DNA of 32,113 bases from CAZKCI01 sp964584165 (GTDB lineage Bacteria; Auribacterota; Erginobacteria; Erginobacterales; CAZKCI01). The translations under genes and the position numbers were made by a program. Every line of letters begins with the position of its first letter. Positions within the stretch are counted from its first letter, which is position 1. Under the pieces are notes generated by a model. The model made no database searches. It saw only the letters and a list, made by a program, of their open reading frames with translations, and was not told where the DNA came from. The stretch is from positions 1 through 32,113 of the forward strand of contig CAZOYW010000036.1 in assembly GCA_964584165.1 (NCBI GenBank), in the 5' to 3' direction. This document shows, one piece after another, positions 15,400-22,042 of this stretch.

Positions 15400-16419
15400 A
15401 TGCAGACGGACCTCGCGGATCGGATCGTGCGCCACCCCAACTTCCGGGACTTCGTCCTCCCGCTGGAGAAGCTCGACGCCATCGTCGACGCCACCCTCTT
15501 CATCCGGCGCGACGGGCTCATCGTCTTCTCCGAGGGCTACTGCCACCCCCGCGGCGGCCTGATCGCCAACATCATCTACGCCCCCGATCCCGCGGGGAGC
15601 AAATCCATCTTCGGCCTTCCCTACCGGTCCGTGATCAAGAAAAAGGGGAAGGGGGCCGAGGAGGACTGGATCAACTACGAGTCCCAGCTCGAGATCTACC
15701 GCTCTCTCGCCCCCGAGTCCCAGGTCGGCAAGCCCGTCTTCGCCGAGTTCAAGTGCCGCTTCGATCTCAACGATTTCCTCGGCTTCGTCGACCACCGCCG
15801 CTCGCTGCGCCGGGCCCGGGAGGCCAAGCCGGAGATCGACGACGCCATGCGCAAAACCGCCCGGCGGCTCTCCATCCCGGTGGATTCGATCGGCTGCACC
15901 GGCTCGCTCGCCCTGGGGAACCTGATGACCGCCCACGACTTCGACCTCGTCTTCTACGGAACGGTCGCCGAGCACTGGCGGATCGTCGAGCAGATCTACG
16001 AGATTGTCCGCGACCCCAAGCGCCAGGTTTTCGAGTTGGGGATGCTCTGGGCGATCCGCTTCTACGACGACTGGGGGAACATGATCTGCCCCTTCTTCTC
16101 CTACGCCGACCGGAGCGAGATCCCGCTCCCGGAGTTCGAGATGGCCCTCCTCGCCCCCGCCGCCGAGATCACGGCGACGGTTTCGGACGACCGCCATACC
16201 TTCTACATGCCCTCGATCCTCGGGATGACGCAGGCGGAGGTGAGCGGCCGCCCCGATCTCCGGGCCCTCCCCCTCATCCTCTACCACGGCGGCCTCCGAG
16301 GCGAGTACAAGCGGGGGGACCGGGTGCGGGCCCGGGGCAAGCTGGTCGAGGTGAAGACGCCCGGGCAATCCTACCCCGCTTTTCTCTGCACTAATCTCAC
16401 CGAGTCCAAGAAGCTGTGA
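15400..16419 (+). CDS. Predicted nucleotidyltransferase (archaeal COG1665-like), paralogue 2
   Basis: A 339-aa protein. The ATG at 15400 is preceded by GAGGAG; the open frame upstream overlaps paralogue 1 and is ignored. It shares with paralogue 1 the N-terminal RDG..VFSEGYCHP block, the nucleotidyltransferase core (GCTGSLALGN...HDFDLVFYG: Gly-Ser 168-169, Asp180, Asp182), the AIRFYDDWGNMICPFFSY block (compare PIRFWDWA...MVCPFFSY) and the C-terminal LILYHGG. It is shorter, with divergent middle segments, so the two may form a heteromer or have different substrates. The last eight codons form the left arm of a 25-bp palindrome and the TGA lies in the loop, so the 3' end is structurally constrained or recently remodelled. 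Confidence 0.72.
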   Translation: MQTDLADRIVRHPNFRDFVLPLEKLDAIVDATLFIRRDGLIVFSEGYCHPRGGLIANIIYAPDPAGSKSIFGLPYRSVIKKKGKGAEEDWINYESQLEIYRSLAPESQVGKPVFAEFKCRFDLNDFLGFVDHRRSLRRAREAKPEIDDAMRKTARRLSIPVDSIGCTGSLALGNLMTAHDFDLVFYGTVAEHWRIVEQIYEIVRDPKRQVFELGMLWAIRFYDDWGNMICPFFSYADRSEIPLPEFEMALLAPAAEITATVSDDRHTFYMPSILGMTQAEVSGRPDLRALPLILYHGGLRGEYKRGDRVRARGKLVEVKTPGQSYPAFLCTNLTESKKL

Positions 16420-16447
16420 AGTTTCTTGGACTCGGTGAGATTAGTGC
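16388..16447. repeat. 25-bp perfect palindrome covering the 3' end of paralogue 2
   Basis: The left arm 16388-16412 is coding sequence (CTNLTESKK). The right arm 16423-16447 is its exact reverse complement. The 10-nt loop contains the TGA stop. No T tract follows. Inverted duplication of a gene end, or a 3' mRNA-stabilising hairpin, would both fit. Confidence 0.85.
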
Positions 16448-16487
16448 TGGTTGACCCCGTTTCATACCGTGTCCGCCCAGTTTGTTG

Positions 16488-16516
16488 TTGACCGCTCGCG
16501 AAGCTCCCCGGATAAT
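16488..16516 (+). promoter_or_regulatory. gdhA promoter
   Basis: TTGACC (16488-16493), a 17-nt spacer and GATAAT (16511-16516) form a strong sigma-70-like promoter. A start near 16523 leaves a leader of about 72 nt. Confidence 0.7.
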
Positions 16517-16570
16517 CCGCGCTTGCCCCTGGCTTCCGCTGGGGGGGTAACCCGTTGACCACAACCCGAA

Positions 16571-16595
16571 TAAAATTTTCCGGAGGATAATTTTA
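16571..16595 (+). promoter_or_regulatory. AU stem displaying the gdhA Shine-Dalgarno in its loop
   Basis: TAAAATT (16571-16577) can pair with AATTTTA (16589-16595), leaving ttccggaggat as the loop. The GGAGG ribosome site is therefore exposed while the A of the ATG sits in the stem. The stem is all A-U and weak, so this may be coincidence. Confidence 0.3.
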
Positions 16596-17839
16596 TGGAG
16601 GAGAACACCTACACCCTGGCCCTGCAGCAGCTGAACCGCGTGGCCAAGAAGCTCAAGCTCGACTCCAACATCCACGAGAAGCTGAAGCACCCCAAGACCA
16701 CCCTGATCGTCTCGATCCCGGTGATGATGGACAGCGGGAAGCTCCAGGTCTTCACCGGCTACCGCGTCCAGCACAACATCGACCGCGGTCCCTCCAAGGG
16801 CGGGATCCGCTTCCACCCCGACGTCACCCTCGACCACGTCAAGGCCCTCTCCATGTGGATGACCTGGAAGTGCGCGGTGATGGGCCTCCCCTACGGGGGG
16901 GCCAAGGGCGGGGTGACCTGCGACCCCAAGAAGCTCTCCCAGCGCGAGCTGGAGAAGATCACCCGCCGCTTCACGACCGAGATCGCGGAGTTCATCGGCC
17001 CCCGGCGCGACATCCCCGCCCCCGACGTCTACACCAACCCCCAGACCATGGCCTGGATGATGGACACCTTCTCCATGCATTCCGGCTACGCCGTCCCCGG
17101 CGTGGTCACGGGCAAGCCCCTGGAGATCGGGGGGTCCTTCGGGCGGAACGAGGCGACCGCCCAGGGCTGCATCTTCGCCATCGCCGAGATCCTGAAGTAT
17201 CTGGGCAAGGGGCTCCCCGGCTCCACCGTGGCCGTGCAGGGCTACGGCAACGCCGGCGCCTTCGCCCATAAGATCGCCCAGGCCGAGGGGGCGAAGGTGA
17301 TCGCGGTCTCCGACAGCAAGGGGGGGATCTTCAACCCGGAGGGGCTCGACTACCGGGAGGTCTACGGCCACAAGTGCCGGACCAAATCGGTCCGGGAATT
17401 CCCGGGCGCCCGGAACGTCACCAACGCCCAGCTCCTCGAGCTCGACTGCGACATCCTGATCCCGGCGGCGCTGGAGAACCAGATTACGGAGAAGAACGCG
17501 GGGAAGATCCGCGCCCGCCTGATCGCCGAGGCGGCCAACGGCCCCACCAGCGAGGAGGCGACCGAGATCCTCCACAAGCGCAAGATCCCGGTCATCCCCG
17601 ACATCGTGGCCAACGCCGGGGGCGTGGTCGTCTCCTGCTTCGAGTGGGCCCAGAACCTGATGGGCTACTTCTGGACCGAGGAGGAGGTCAACCGCCGGCT
17701 CAAGGACATCATGGTCCTGGCCTGCCAGCGGGTCTGGAACCTCGCCCAGGCCGAGAAGTGCGACCTGCGGCTCGCCGCCTACATGCTGGCGGTGAAGCGG
17801 GTGGCCGAAGCCGCCCGCATCCGCGGCATCTACCCCTAA
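16595..17839 (+). CDS. gdhA: Glutamate dehydrogenase
   Basis: A 414-aa enzyme interconverting glutamate with 2-oxoglutarate and ammonia using NAD(P)H; cytosolic hexamer. The length matches the short bacterial/archaeal hexameric class. Visible motifs: GPSKGGIRFHP (65-75, substrate Lys68), MTWKCAVMGLPYGGAKGG (Lys92 and catalytic Lys104), DIPAPDVYTN (139-148) and the Rossmann motif VQGYGNAG (214-221). NAGGVVVSCFEWAQN near the C-terminus is also characteristic. The start has GGAGG at 8 nt. It has its own promoter, and a palindrome lies 24 nt past the stop. A glutamine synthetase starts at 32011 in the same window but is far from this gene. Confidence 0.96.
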   Translation: MEENTYTLALQQLNRVAKKLKLDSNIHEKLKHPKTTLIVSIPVMMDSGKLQVFTGYRVQHNIDRGPSKGGIRFHPDVTLDHVKALSMWMTWKCAVMGLPYGGAKGGVTCDPKKLSQRELEKITRRFTTEIAEFIGPRRDIPAPDVYTNPQTMAWMMDTFSMHSGYAVPGVVTGKPLEIGGSFGRNEATAQGCIFAIAEILKYLGKGLPGSTVAVQGYGNAGAFAHKIAQAEGAKVIAVSDSKGGIFNPEGLDYREVYGHKCRTKSVREFPGARNVTNAQLLELDCDILIPAALENQITEKNAGKIRARLIAEAANGPTSEEATEILHKRKIPVIPDIVANAGGVVVSCFEWAQNLMGYFWTEEEVNRRLKDIMVLACQRVWNLAQAEKCDLRLAAYMLAVKRVAEAARIRGIYP

Positions 17840-17862
17840 CCGGGACTATTCCGGAAAGCTGA

Positions 17863-17911
17863 TTTTAATTATCTCTTCGGGAGGCTCTGCCTCCCGAAGA
17901 GATAATTAAAA
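17863..17911. terminator. 23-bp palindrome between convergent gdhA and the EF-hand gene
   Basis: TTTTAATTATCTCTTCGG... (17863-17885) pairs perfectly with 17889-17911 around a tct loop. The TTTT ends make it read as a hairpin bordered by T-rich sequence on both strands, so it is a good candidate bidirectional terminator. It supplies the TAA stop (17906-17908) of the EF-hand gene. Confidence 0.75.
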
Positions 17912-18145
17912 GCGGTAGCCCACCCCCGCTTCCCACTCGCTGATGTCGATGCGGTTGTCCCGGTTCTCGTCTATGGCGAGGAAGCCGTTCCGCTCTTCGC
18001 GGGGGAAGCTGACCTTGTACTCCTCCCAGTCGACGCCGCCGTCGTCGTTGCGGTCGGCCTGGGAGAAGGCTTGCCGGGCCTTGGGCGACGAGGCGCAGCC
18101 GGCGAGGATGAGAGCCGCCGCGGCGGCGGCCAGGAACCTAATCAT
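17906..18145 (-). CDS. Small EF-hand lipoprotein
   Basis: A 79-aa protein. The start follows GGGAGGA. The lipobox is LILAGC (Cys17). Two EF-hand calcium loops follow: DRNDDGGVDWEEY (about 31-43) and DENRDNRIDISEW (about 59-71), each with acidic residues at loop positions 1, 3, 5 and 12. It is probably a Ca2+-binding periplasmic or surface lipoprotein. It lies 101 nt downstream of the flavodoxin-like gene on the same strand. Its stop codon lies inside the palindrome shared with gdhA. Confidence 0.82.
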   Translation of the reverse strand: MIRFLAAAAAALILAGCASSPKARQAFSQADRNDDGGVDWEEYKVSFPREERNGFLAIDENRDNRIDISEWEAGVGYRF

Positions 18146-18246
18146 GGGTGTCCTCCCGAGTTTCGTTTGTGCTTAAGGCCGGGCGGGCCGCCGGGACCGT
18201 CGCCGGGCGGCGGACTACCGCCAATTACCCGGTGTCGTCGATCCTT

Positions 18247-18729
18247 TCAGGCCGAGAGACGGAGCGCCAGCTCGGCCACCCGCCGGCCGAGCTCGGCGGC
18301 CTGGGCGGCAGCGTCGGCGCCGGGCGTCCCGAGGCAGGCGACCCCGTAGTGGCCGCCGGCCGCCAGCGGATCCCCGACGACGACCATCCCGTAAATCAGG
18401 AAGGCCTGGAGGATGGAAAGGAGGGTGGTCTCCTTCCCCCCCGACTCGCCCCCGCCGGTGGCGAAGGCGGCGCCGACCTTTCCCTCCATCTGCCTCCGGA
18501 CGACCACCAGCTTGTCCAGGACCGCCTTCAGCTCCGCCGCCATCGTCCCGAAGTAGACGGGTGAGCCGGCGATCACCGCCCGGGCGGACTCGAAGTCGGC
18601 CCGGGTGACCTCGGCGCAGCTCTTGAGGACGCACTCCGCCCCCTCGACCCGCCGGACCCCCCCGGCGACCGCCTCGGCGAGCTTCTTGGTGTTCCCGGAG
18701 CGGGAATAGTACATAACCAGGATCTTCAT
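18247..18729 (-). CDS. Flavodoxin/WrbA-like FMN-dependent oxidoreductase
   Basis: A 160-aa protein. The N-terminal YYSRSGNTKKLA (7-18) is the FMN-phosphate loop of flavodoxin folds. GSPVYFGTMAAELKAVLD (about 55-72) and GGGESGGKETTLLSI (about 92-106) match the flavin-contact loops of the NAD(P)H:quinone oxidoreductase WrbA and related proteins. It is shorter than WrbA (about 200 aa). It could be a flavodoxin-like reductase or an electron carrier; the partner is not visible. Upstream is a 78-nt gap to the large repeat protein on the same strand. Confidence 0.85.
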   Translation of the reverse strand: MKILVMYYSRSGNTKKLAEAVAGGVRRVEGAECVLKSCAEVTRADFESARAVIAGSPVYFGTMAAELKAVLDKLVVVRRQMEGKVGAAFATGGGESGGKETTLLSILQAFLIYGMVVVGDPLAAGGHYGVACLGTPGADAAAQAAELGRRVAELALRLSA

Positions 18730-18770
18730 ATTTTTCCGCGGCTCTCCGCGCCCTTGTGCAACTTTTAGTG

Positions 18771-18810
18771 ACCGTTAGTGAGCGTTAGCAACCCGTGGTA
18801 ACCCGTTCTA
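18771..18810. repeat. Degenerate 10-nt periodic repeat
   Basis: Four consecutive decamers, ACCGTTAGTG, AGCGTTAGCA, ACCCGTGGTA and ACCCGTTCTA, run from 18771 into the stop codon of the gene ending at 18808. The period is exactly 10, so the sites face one side of the helix. Confidence 0.45.
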
Positions 18811-20922
18811 CTTGGTCACCGGTATGTCCCCCGTCATCCCGAAATAGGCGCGGGTGATGTCACGGACCGCCCAGAGGGTTGCGCTGTCGCGGAAGAGGCC
18901 GATGTCGGCCGTGCCGTTTCCGTCGTAATCGGCAGGGAGGGGATAGTCGGTGCAGCAGCCGTAGTAGAAGCGGGTGAGGTTGTAGATGGCCCAGAGGCCC
19001 CCGTCGGGGCGGAAGATCGCCGCCTCCGCCGTCCCGTCGCCGTCATAGTCGGCCGGAAGCGGCCAGTCCTCGTCGCCGCCAAAGTAGATCCGGGTGAAGC
19101 CGGAGACCGCCCACATCCCCTCCGAGGGGCGGTAGAGGGCGATCTCGGGGATAAGCGCCCCGGAGTAGAATGCGGGGACGGGGTGGTCGCCGGCCGAGCC
19201 GTAGAAGAGCGTGGTGATGTCGCGGATCCGCCACATCCCGCTCGAGCCGCGGAAGACGGCGCAGTCCACCGTGCCGTCGCCCAGATAGTCGCGGGGGACG
19301 GCGAAGTCGGAAGGGTTCCCCATATTGAAGCGGGTGACGCCGGGGACGAACCAGAGGCCGGTCGAGGGTTTGAAGAGACCGAGGTCGGAGTCGGCGTCCC
19401 CGTCGTGGTCGCCGCAGACCGGCCGGTCGCCGGAGGCCCCGAAGTAGATCCGCGTGATGTCGCGGGCCGCCCAGAGCCCCGCGGAGGGGCGGAAGACGGC
19501 GACGTCGGCGTCGCCGTCGCCGTCGTAGTCGCCCTCGGCGATCTCGAAGTCCGGGATCGGGAGGATGGGGCCGCAGGTCGGCGTGGGCGAGGGGATGGGC
19601 GTCGGAGCGGGCGTCGGCGTGGCATCGCCGATCAGGAGGCGGCCGTTCATCCCGGTGTCGGGGACGGAGCGGTAATAGTAGCTCCCGGGGATGCGGAAGA
19701 ACTTCCCGTAGTCGTCGCCGGGGTCGATCGGGCCGGAGTGCCAGGTCTGCGGACCGAAGTCGCAGGTCACGGTGTGGACTGTGCTCCCCTTGTTGTTCCA
19801 CGCCACCGGCGTGTTGATCGGGAGACGGATGAAGGCGGGCTCGAAGTAGTCGTCCTGGATGTCGATCGGGAAGGGAGGCGGGCGGGCGGAAGGCGTGGGC
19901 GAGGGGGAGGCCGGCGGGATCAGAGTCGGTCGGGGGGTGGGGGTCGCGATGCGGACCGTGGGCGATGCGGTGGGAAGCGGGGGGCGGCTGGGCGTCGCCG
20001 AGGGGACGGGCGTGCGCGTCGGCGGCGGCGTGGTCGAGGGGGTGGGGAAGGGAGAAGGCGTCTCGACGCAGACGTGGTCCATCACCCGGGCGATGGAGAC
20101 GGCGTAGTAGGCGGGCTGGGTGATGGAGGCGGCCGTGTTGCTGATCCGAAGATACTGCCAGCCGGCGTGGGTGGAGGTGGAGTGGACGTAGAGATCCTCC
20201 GGCTCATCCGGTCCGGTCCCCTCGTGGCTGGATTCTTCGAGTTCGGTCAACACCCCGGAAAGGTAGTAGTAGGTCAGGACGGCGTTCCACTCGCCGGCCA
20301 GGCCGTCGCGGTAGGGGTCGTCGGAGAGCATGACGGCGACGTCCACGTTTTCCGCATAGGAATCGACCCAGACCTTGTAGAAGTCGACGTCGGTTTGCGC
20401 CCCGAGTGTCCCCAGGACCCAGCCGTTGAGGCTGACCTCCTGGGCGTCGGTGTAGACGTCGTTGGTCGAACCGTCCTCGATCTCGCGGACGTCGTCCCCC
20501 ATTACGGTGAAATAGACGGTGTAGTAAGCGAGTGCGTTGTTGCCGTATTCGTGCACTTGGACGGTGTAGGTCCCGTCACTGTCGAGCGGCGCGGCGGCGA
20601 TCAGTGAGTTGTATGAATCGCCGTCGTCGTCGTCCGATTCGACCATAGCCCCGTCCGGTCCGTAGAGGTAGAGGAGGGTGTCGTAGCTGGGGCTGGAGGA
20701 GCTGGTCCGCGTGGAGATCCAGGCCTTCTCGCCGGCGGCGGCGGAGAAGGCGAAGAAGTCGTTGTCGCCGGTGAACTCGACCCATCCGGTGACCCGGATG
20801 CAGGGCCCGGGGGAAACGGGGACGGCGTAGGCCGAGGTGTCGTTGAACTCGCAGTCATCAGCGGCTCTGGCCAGGGAGACCGCGGCGAACAGGCTGCATA
20901 GCGTAACCGACAAAGCTTTCAT
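18808..20922 (-). CDS. Secreted PPC-domain / degenerate cupredoxin protein with C-terminal 40-aa repeats
   Basis: A 704-aa protein. The start at MKALSVT (20922) follows GGAGGG and gives a signal peptide (SLARA-A); the longer frame adds nothing sensible. Domains in order: pre-peptidase-C-terminal-like domain (about 25-140, DNDFFAFSAAAGEKAWIST), a second related domain (about 150-275, DVDFYKVWVDSYAENVDVAV), a long Pro/Thr/Ser linker, a cupredoxin-like domain (about 355-440, YFEPAFIRLPINTPVAWNNKG...VHTVTCD), a second PT linker, and six 40-aa units (464-703) ending in DIPVTK. In the cupredoxin domain the His of VHTV and a Met (GMNG) remain, but the usual Cys and second His are replaced in YYYRSVPDTGMNG, so type-1 copper binding is doubtful. 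Likely secreted or surface exposed; function unknown. Confidence 0.85.
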   Translation of the reverse strand: MKALSVTLCSLFAAVSLARAADDCEFNDTSAYAVPVSPGPCIRVTGWVEFTGDNDFFAFSAAAGEKAWISTRTSSSSPSYDTLLYLYGPDGAMVESDDDDGDSYNSLIAAAPLDSDGTYTVQVHEYGNNALAYYTVYFTVMGDDVREIEDGSTNDVYTDAQEVSLNGWVLGTLGAQTDVDFYKVWVDSYAENVDVAVMLSDDPYRDGLAGEWNAVLTYYYLSGVLTELEESSHEGTGPDEPEDLYVHSTSTHAGWQYLRISNTAASITQPAYYAVSIARVMDHVCVETPSPFPTPSTTPPPTRTPVPSATPSRPPLPTASPTVRIATPTPRPTLIPPASPSPTPSARPPPFPIDIQDDYFEPAFIRLPINTPVAWNNKGSTVHTVTCDFGPQTWHSGPIDPGDDYGKFFRIPGSYYYRSVPDTGMNGRLLIGDATPTPAPTPIPSPTPTCGPILPIPDFEIAEGDYDGDGDADVAVFRPSAGLWAARDITRIYFGASGDRPVCGDHDGDADSDLGLFKPSTGLWFVPGVTRFNMGNPSDFAVPRDYLGDGTVDCAVFRGSSGMWRIRDITTLFYGSAGDHPVPAFYSGALIPEIALYRPSEGMWAVSGFTRIYFGGDEDWPLPADYDGDGTAEAAIFRPDGGLWAIYNLTRFYYGCCTDYPLPADYDGNGTADIGLFRDSATLWAVRDITRAYFGMTGDIPVTK
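18814..19533 (-). repeat. Six 120-bp tandem coding repeats
   Basis: Six gapless 40-codon units encode the same module as in the genes at 7320-9065 and 9127-10839. Units differ more from one another than those at 7335-8054, suggesting an older array. Confidence 0.85.
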
Positions 20923-21042
20923 TCGTTTCCCTCCATCCGGGTTGGCAGGGCGGCAAGATGCCCCTGTATCGGAAAGGAGCACATGGCATGCCATTTATGG
21001 CCCCGGAGTGTCGAGAATGGGCATCGGCTTGGCGAAGAGGAT

Positions 21043-21048
21043 ATTATA
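21043..21048 (-). promoter_or_regulatory. -10 box for the PPC/cupredoxin repeat protein
   Basis: TATAAT on the minus strand, about 120 nt upstream of the ATG at 20922. The -35 region is weak (near CACCCT). Confidence 0.45.
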
Positions 21049-21164
21049 GACGCTTTTCCGGCTCGAGGGTGAGGTAAAAGCGACTCATCGTGTTGCAGGG
21101 AAGCAACGGATGTTGCACTTCTGCTGCGCGTCTTTCCTGAGCCTCGCCCAGGAAATGCTATCCG

Positions 21165-21190
21165 CGAATTGGAGCGAATTCTCACGAATT
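21165..21190. repeat. Helically phased CGAATT repeats, copy 1
   Basis: CGAATT at 21165, 21175 and 21185, each 10 nt apart, in the context tccgCGAATTggagCGAATT. A related pair occurs at 24043-24058. Confidence 0.5.
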
Positions 21191-21305
21191 GAAATTGGGC
21201 ATGCGCATGGACAATCAAGTTGTGTTTCGGGCGACGCCGGAACCGATTCGCGCTTGAATTCGACCGGTAGAGCTGGATTTGTCGATCGGACGGCATGCTG
21301 CTAAC

Positions 21306-22013
21306 ATGGGGGGCGTGAACGACGTCCGGCGGATCTATGACGCCCTGCTCCGGGCCTACGGCCCCCGCGGTTGGTGGCCGACCACTCTCCCGGGGGAGGA
21401 TGGTCCGACCTACCACGGGAGGCGGATTGACGATCGCCAGCGGTTCGAGGTGATCGTCGGGGCGATCCTCACTCAGAACACCTCGTGGAGGAACGCGGAA
21501 AGGGCGGTCCGCTCCCTCCTCCGGGCCGGTTCCCTGGACCCGGGCGATCTCCGTCGGATGCCCCTCCGCCGCCTCGCCCGCCTCGTCCGTTCCTCCGGCT
21601 ACTACAACCAGAAGGCGGAGCGCTTGCGGCTCGTCGCCTCATTTTTCGCGGAGAATTTGGGGCGTTTCCGGAAGAGGAGCGGTGCGGCAGTGACGGCCCG
21701 CCTCCGGGAGGAGCTCCTCTCCCTCAAGGGGGTCGGTCCCGAGACCGCCGACTCCATCCTCCTCTATGCCTTTCAGAAACCGGTCTTCGTCATCGACGCC
21801 TATACCCGGCGGATCCTCCACCGCCTCCGCCTCTGCTCCGAAAAGGCCTCCTACGAGGAGCTCCAGTCGCTCTTCCATCGCTCTCTCCCCCCCGACCCCC
21901 GCCTCTTCAACGAGTACCACGCCCTTCTCGTCGAGCACGCGAAGAGGCATTGCGCAAAGTCCCCCCTCTGTTCCGCCTGCCCCCTGGCAGGAGGGACGGG
22001 GTTTAATTGTTAA
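21306..22013 (+). CDS. HhH-GPD DNA glycosylase, endonuclease III-related (MagIII/COG2231-like)
   Basis: A 235-aa protein with start taken at ATG 21306; GTG 21315 is an alternative, and neither has a clear ribosome site. The N-terminus YGPRGWWPTTLPG...YHG and RQRFEVIVGAILTQNTSWRNAE is typical of the endonuclease III-related group that includes Helicobacter MagIII (3-methyladenine glycosylase). The helix-hairpin-helix is LLSLKGVGPETADSILLYA; Glu replaces the catalytic Lys of true endonuclease III, and VFVIDAYTRRI supplies the conserved Asp. This predicts a monofunctional glycosylase for alkylated or damaged bases. Near the end, Cys residues occur as C-x5-C-x2-C-x9-C. The last Cys, and the TAA stop, are encoded inside the palindrome at 21992-22042, so the native C-terminus may have been altered. 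Confidence 0.82.
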   Translation: MGGVNDVRRIYDALLRAYGPRGWWPTTLPGEDGPTYHGRRIDDRQRFEVIVGAILTQNTSWRNAERAVRSLLRAGSLDPGDLRRMPLRRLARLVRSSGYYNQKAERLRLVASFFAENLGRFRKRSGAAVTARLREELLSLKGVGPETADSILLYAFQKPVFVIDAYTRRILHRLRLCSEKASYEELQSLFHRSLPPDPRLFNEYHALLVEHAKRHCAKSPLCSACPLAGGTGFNC

Positions 22014-22042
22014 GTTGAACTTAACAATTAAACCCGGTCCCT
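21992..22042. repeat. 51-nt palindrome, left flank of the Y1 transposase gene
   Basis: Two 25-nt arms around a central G at 22017, with one mismatch (ccccg versus cccgg). It contains TTTAATTGTTAAG and its reverse complement. It includes the stop codons of both the glycosylase gene (22011-22013) and the transposase gene (22028-22030). It is nearly identical to 23131-23181. There is no T-tract outside the arms. Confidence 0.9.

Larger units (their letters stand above)
20923..21305. other. 383-nt divergent intergenic region, AT-richer than its surroundings
   Basis: No gene is seen here. The region holds a minus-strand TATAAT (21043-21048) for the repeat protein, small inverted repeats such as gttgc...gcaac near 21091, and three CGAATT hexamers spaced exactly 10 nt apart (21165, 21175, 21185). 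No clear plus-strand promoter for the glycosylase gene was identified. Confidence 0.5.

Noticed and set aside
14276..16419. Nucleotidyltransferase pair considered as a MNT/HEPN toxin-antitoxin or abortive-infection system
   Set aside because: Both proteins are large, mutually paralogous and carry the NTase core. No HEPN (R-x4-H) partner or regulator is adjacent.
19183..20607. 474-codon plus-strand frame opposite the PPC/cupredoxin gene
   Set aside because: Shadow frame rich in Gly/Val/Arg/Asp without any recognisable domain.
21992..22042. Transposase-flanking palindromes considered as ordinary intrinsic terminators
   Set aside because: There is no T tract outside the arms. The two copies are near-identical and bracket the transposase gene, which fits an element better than two unrelated terminators.
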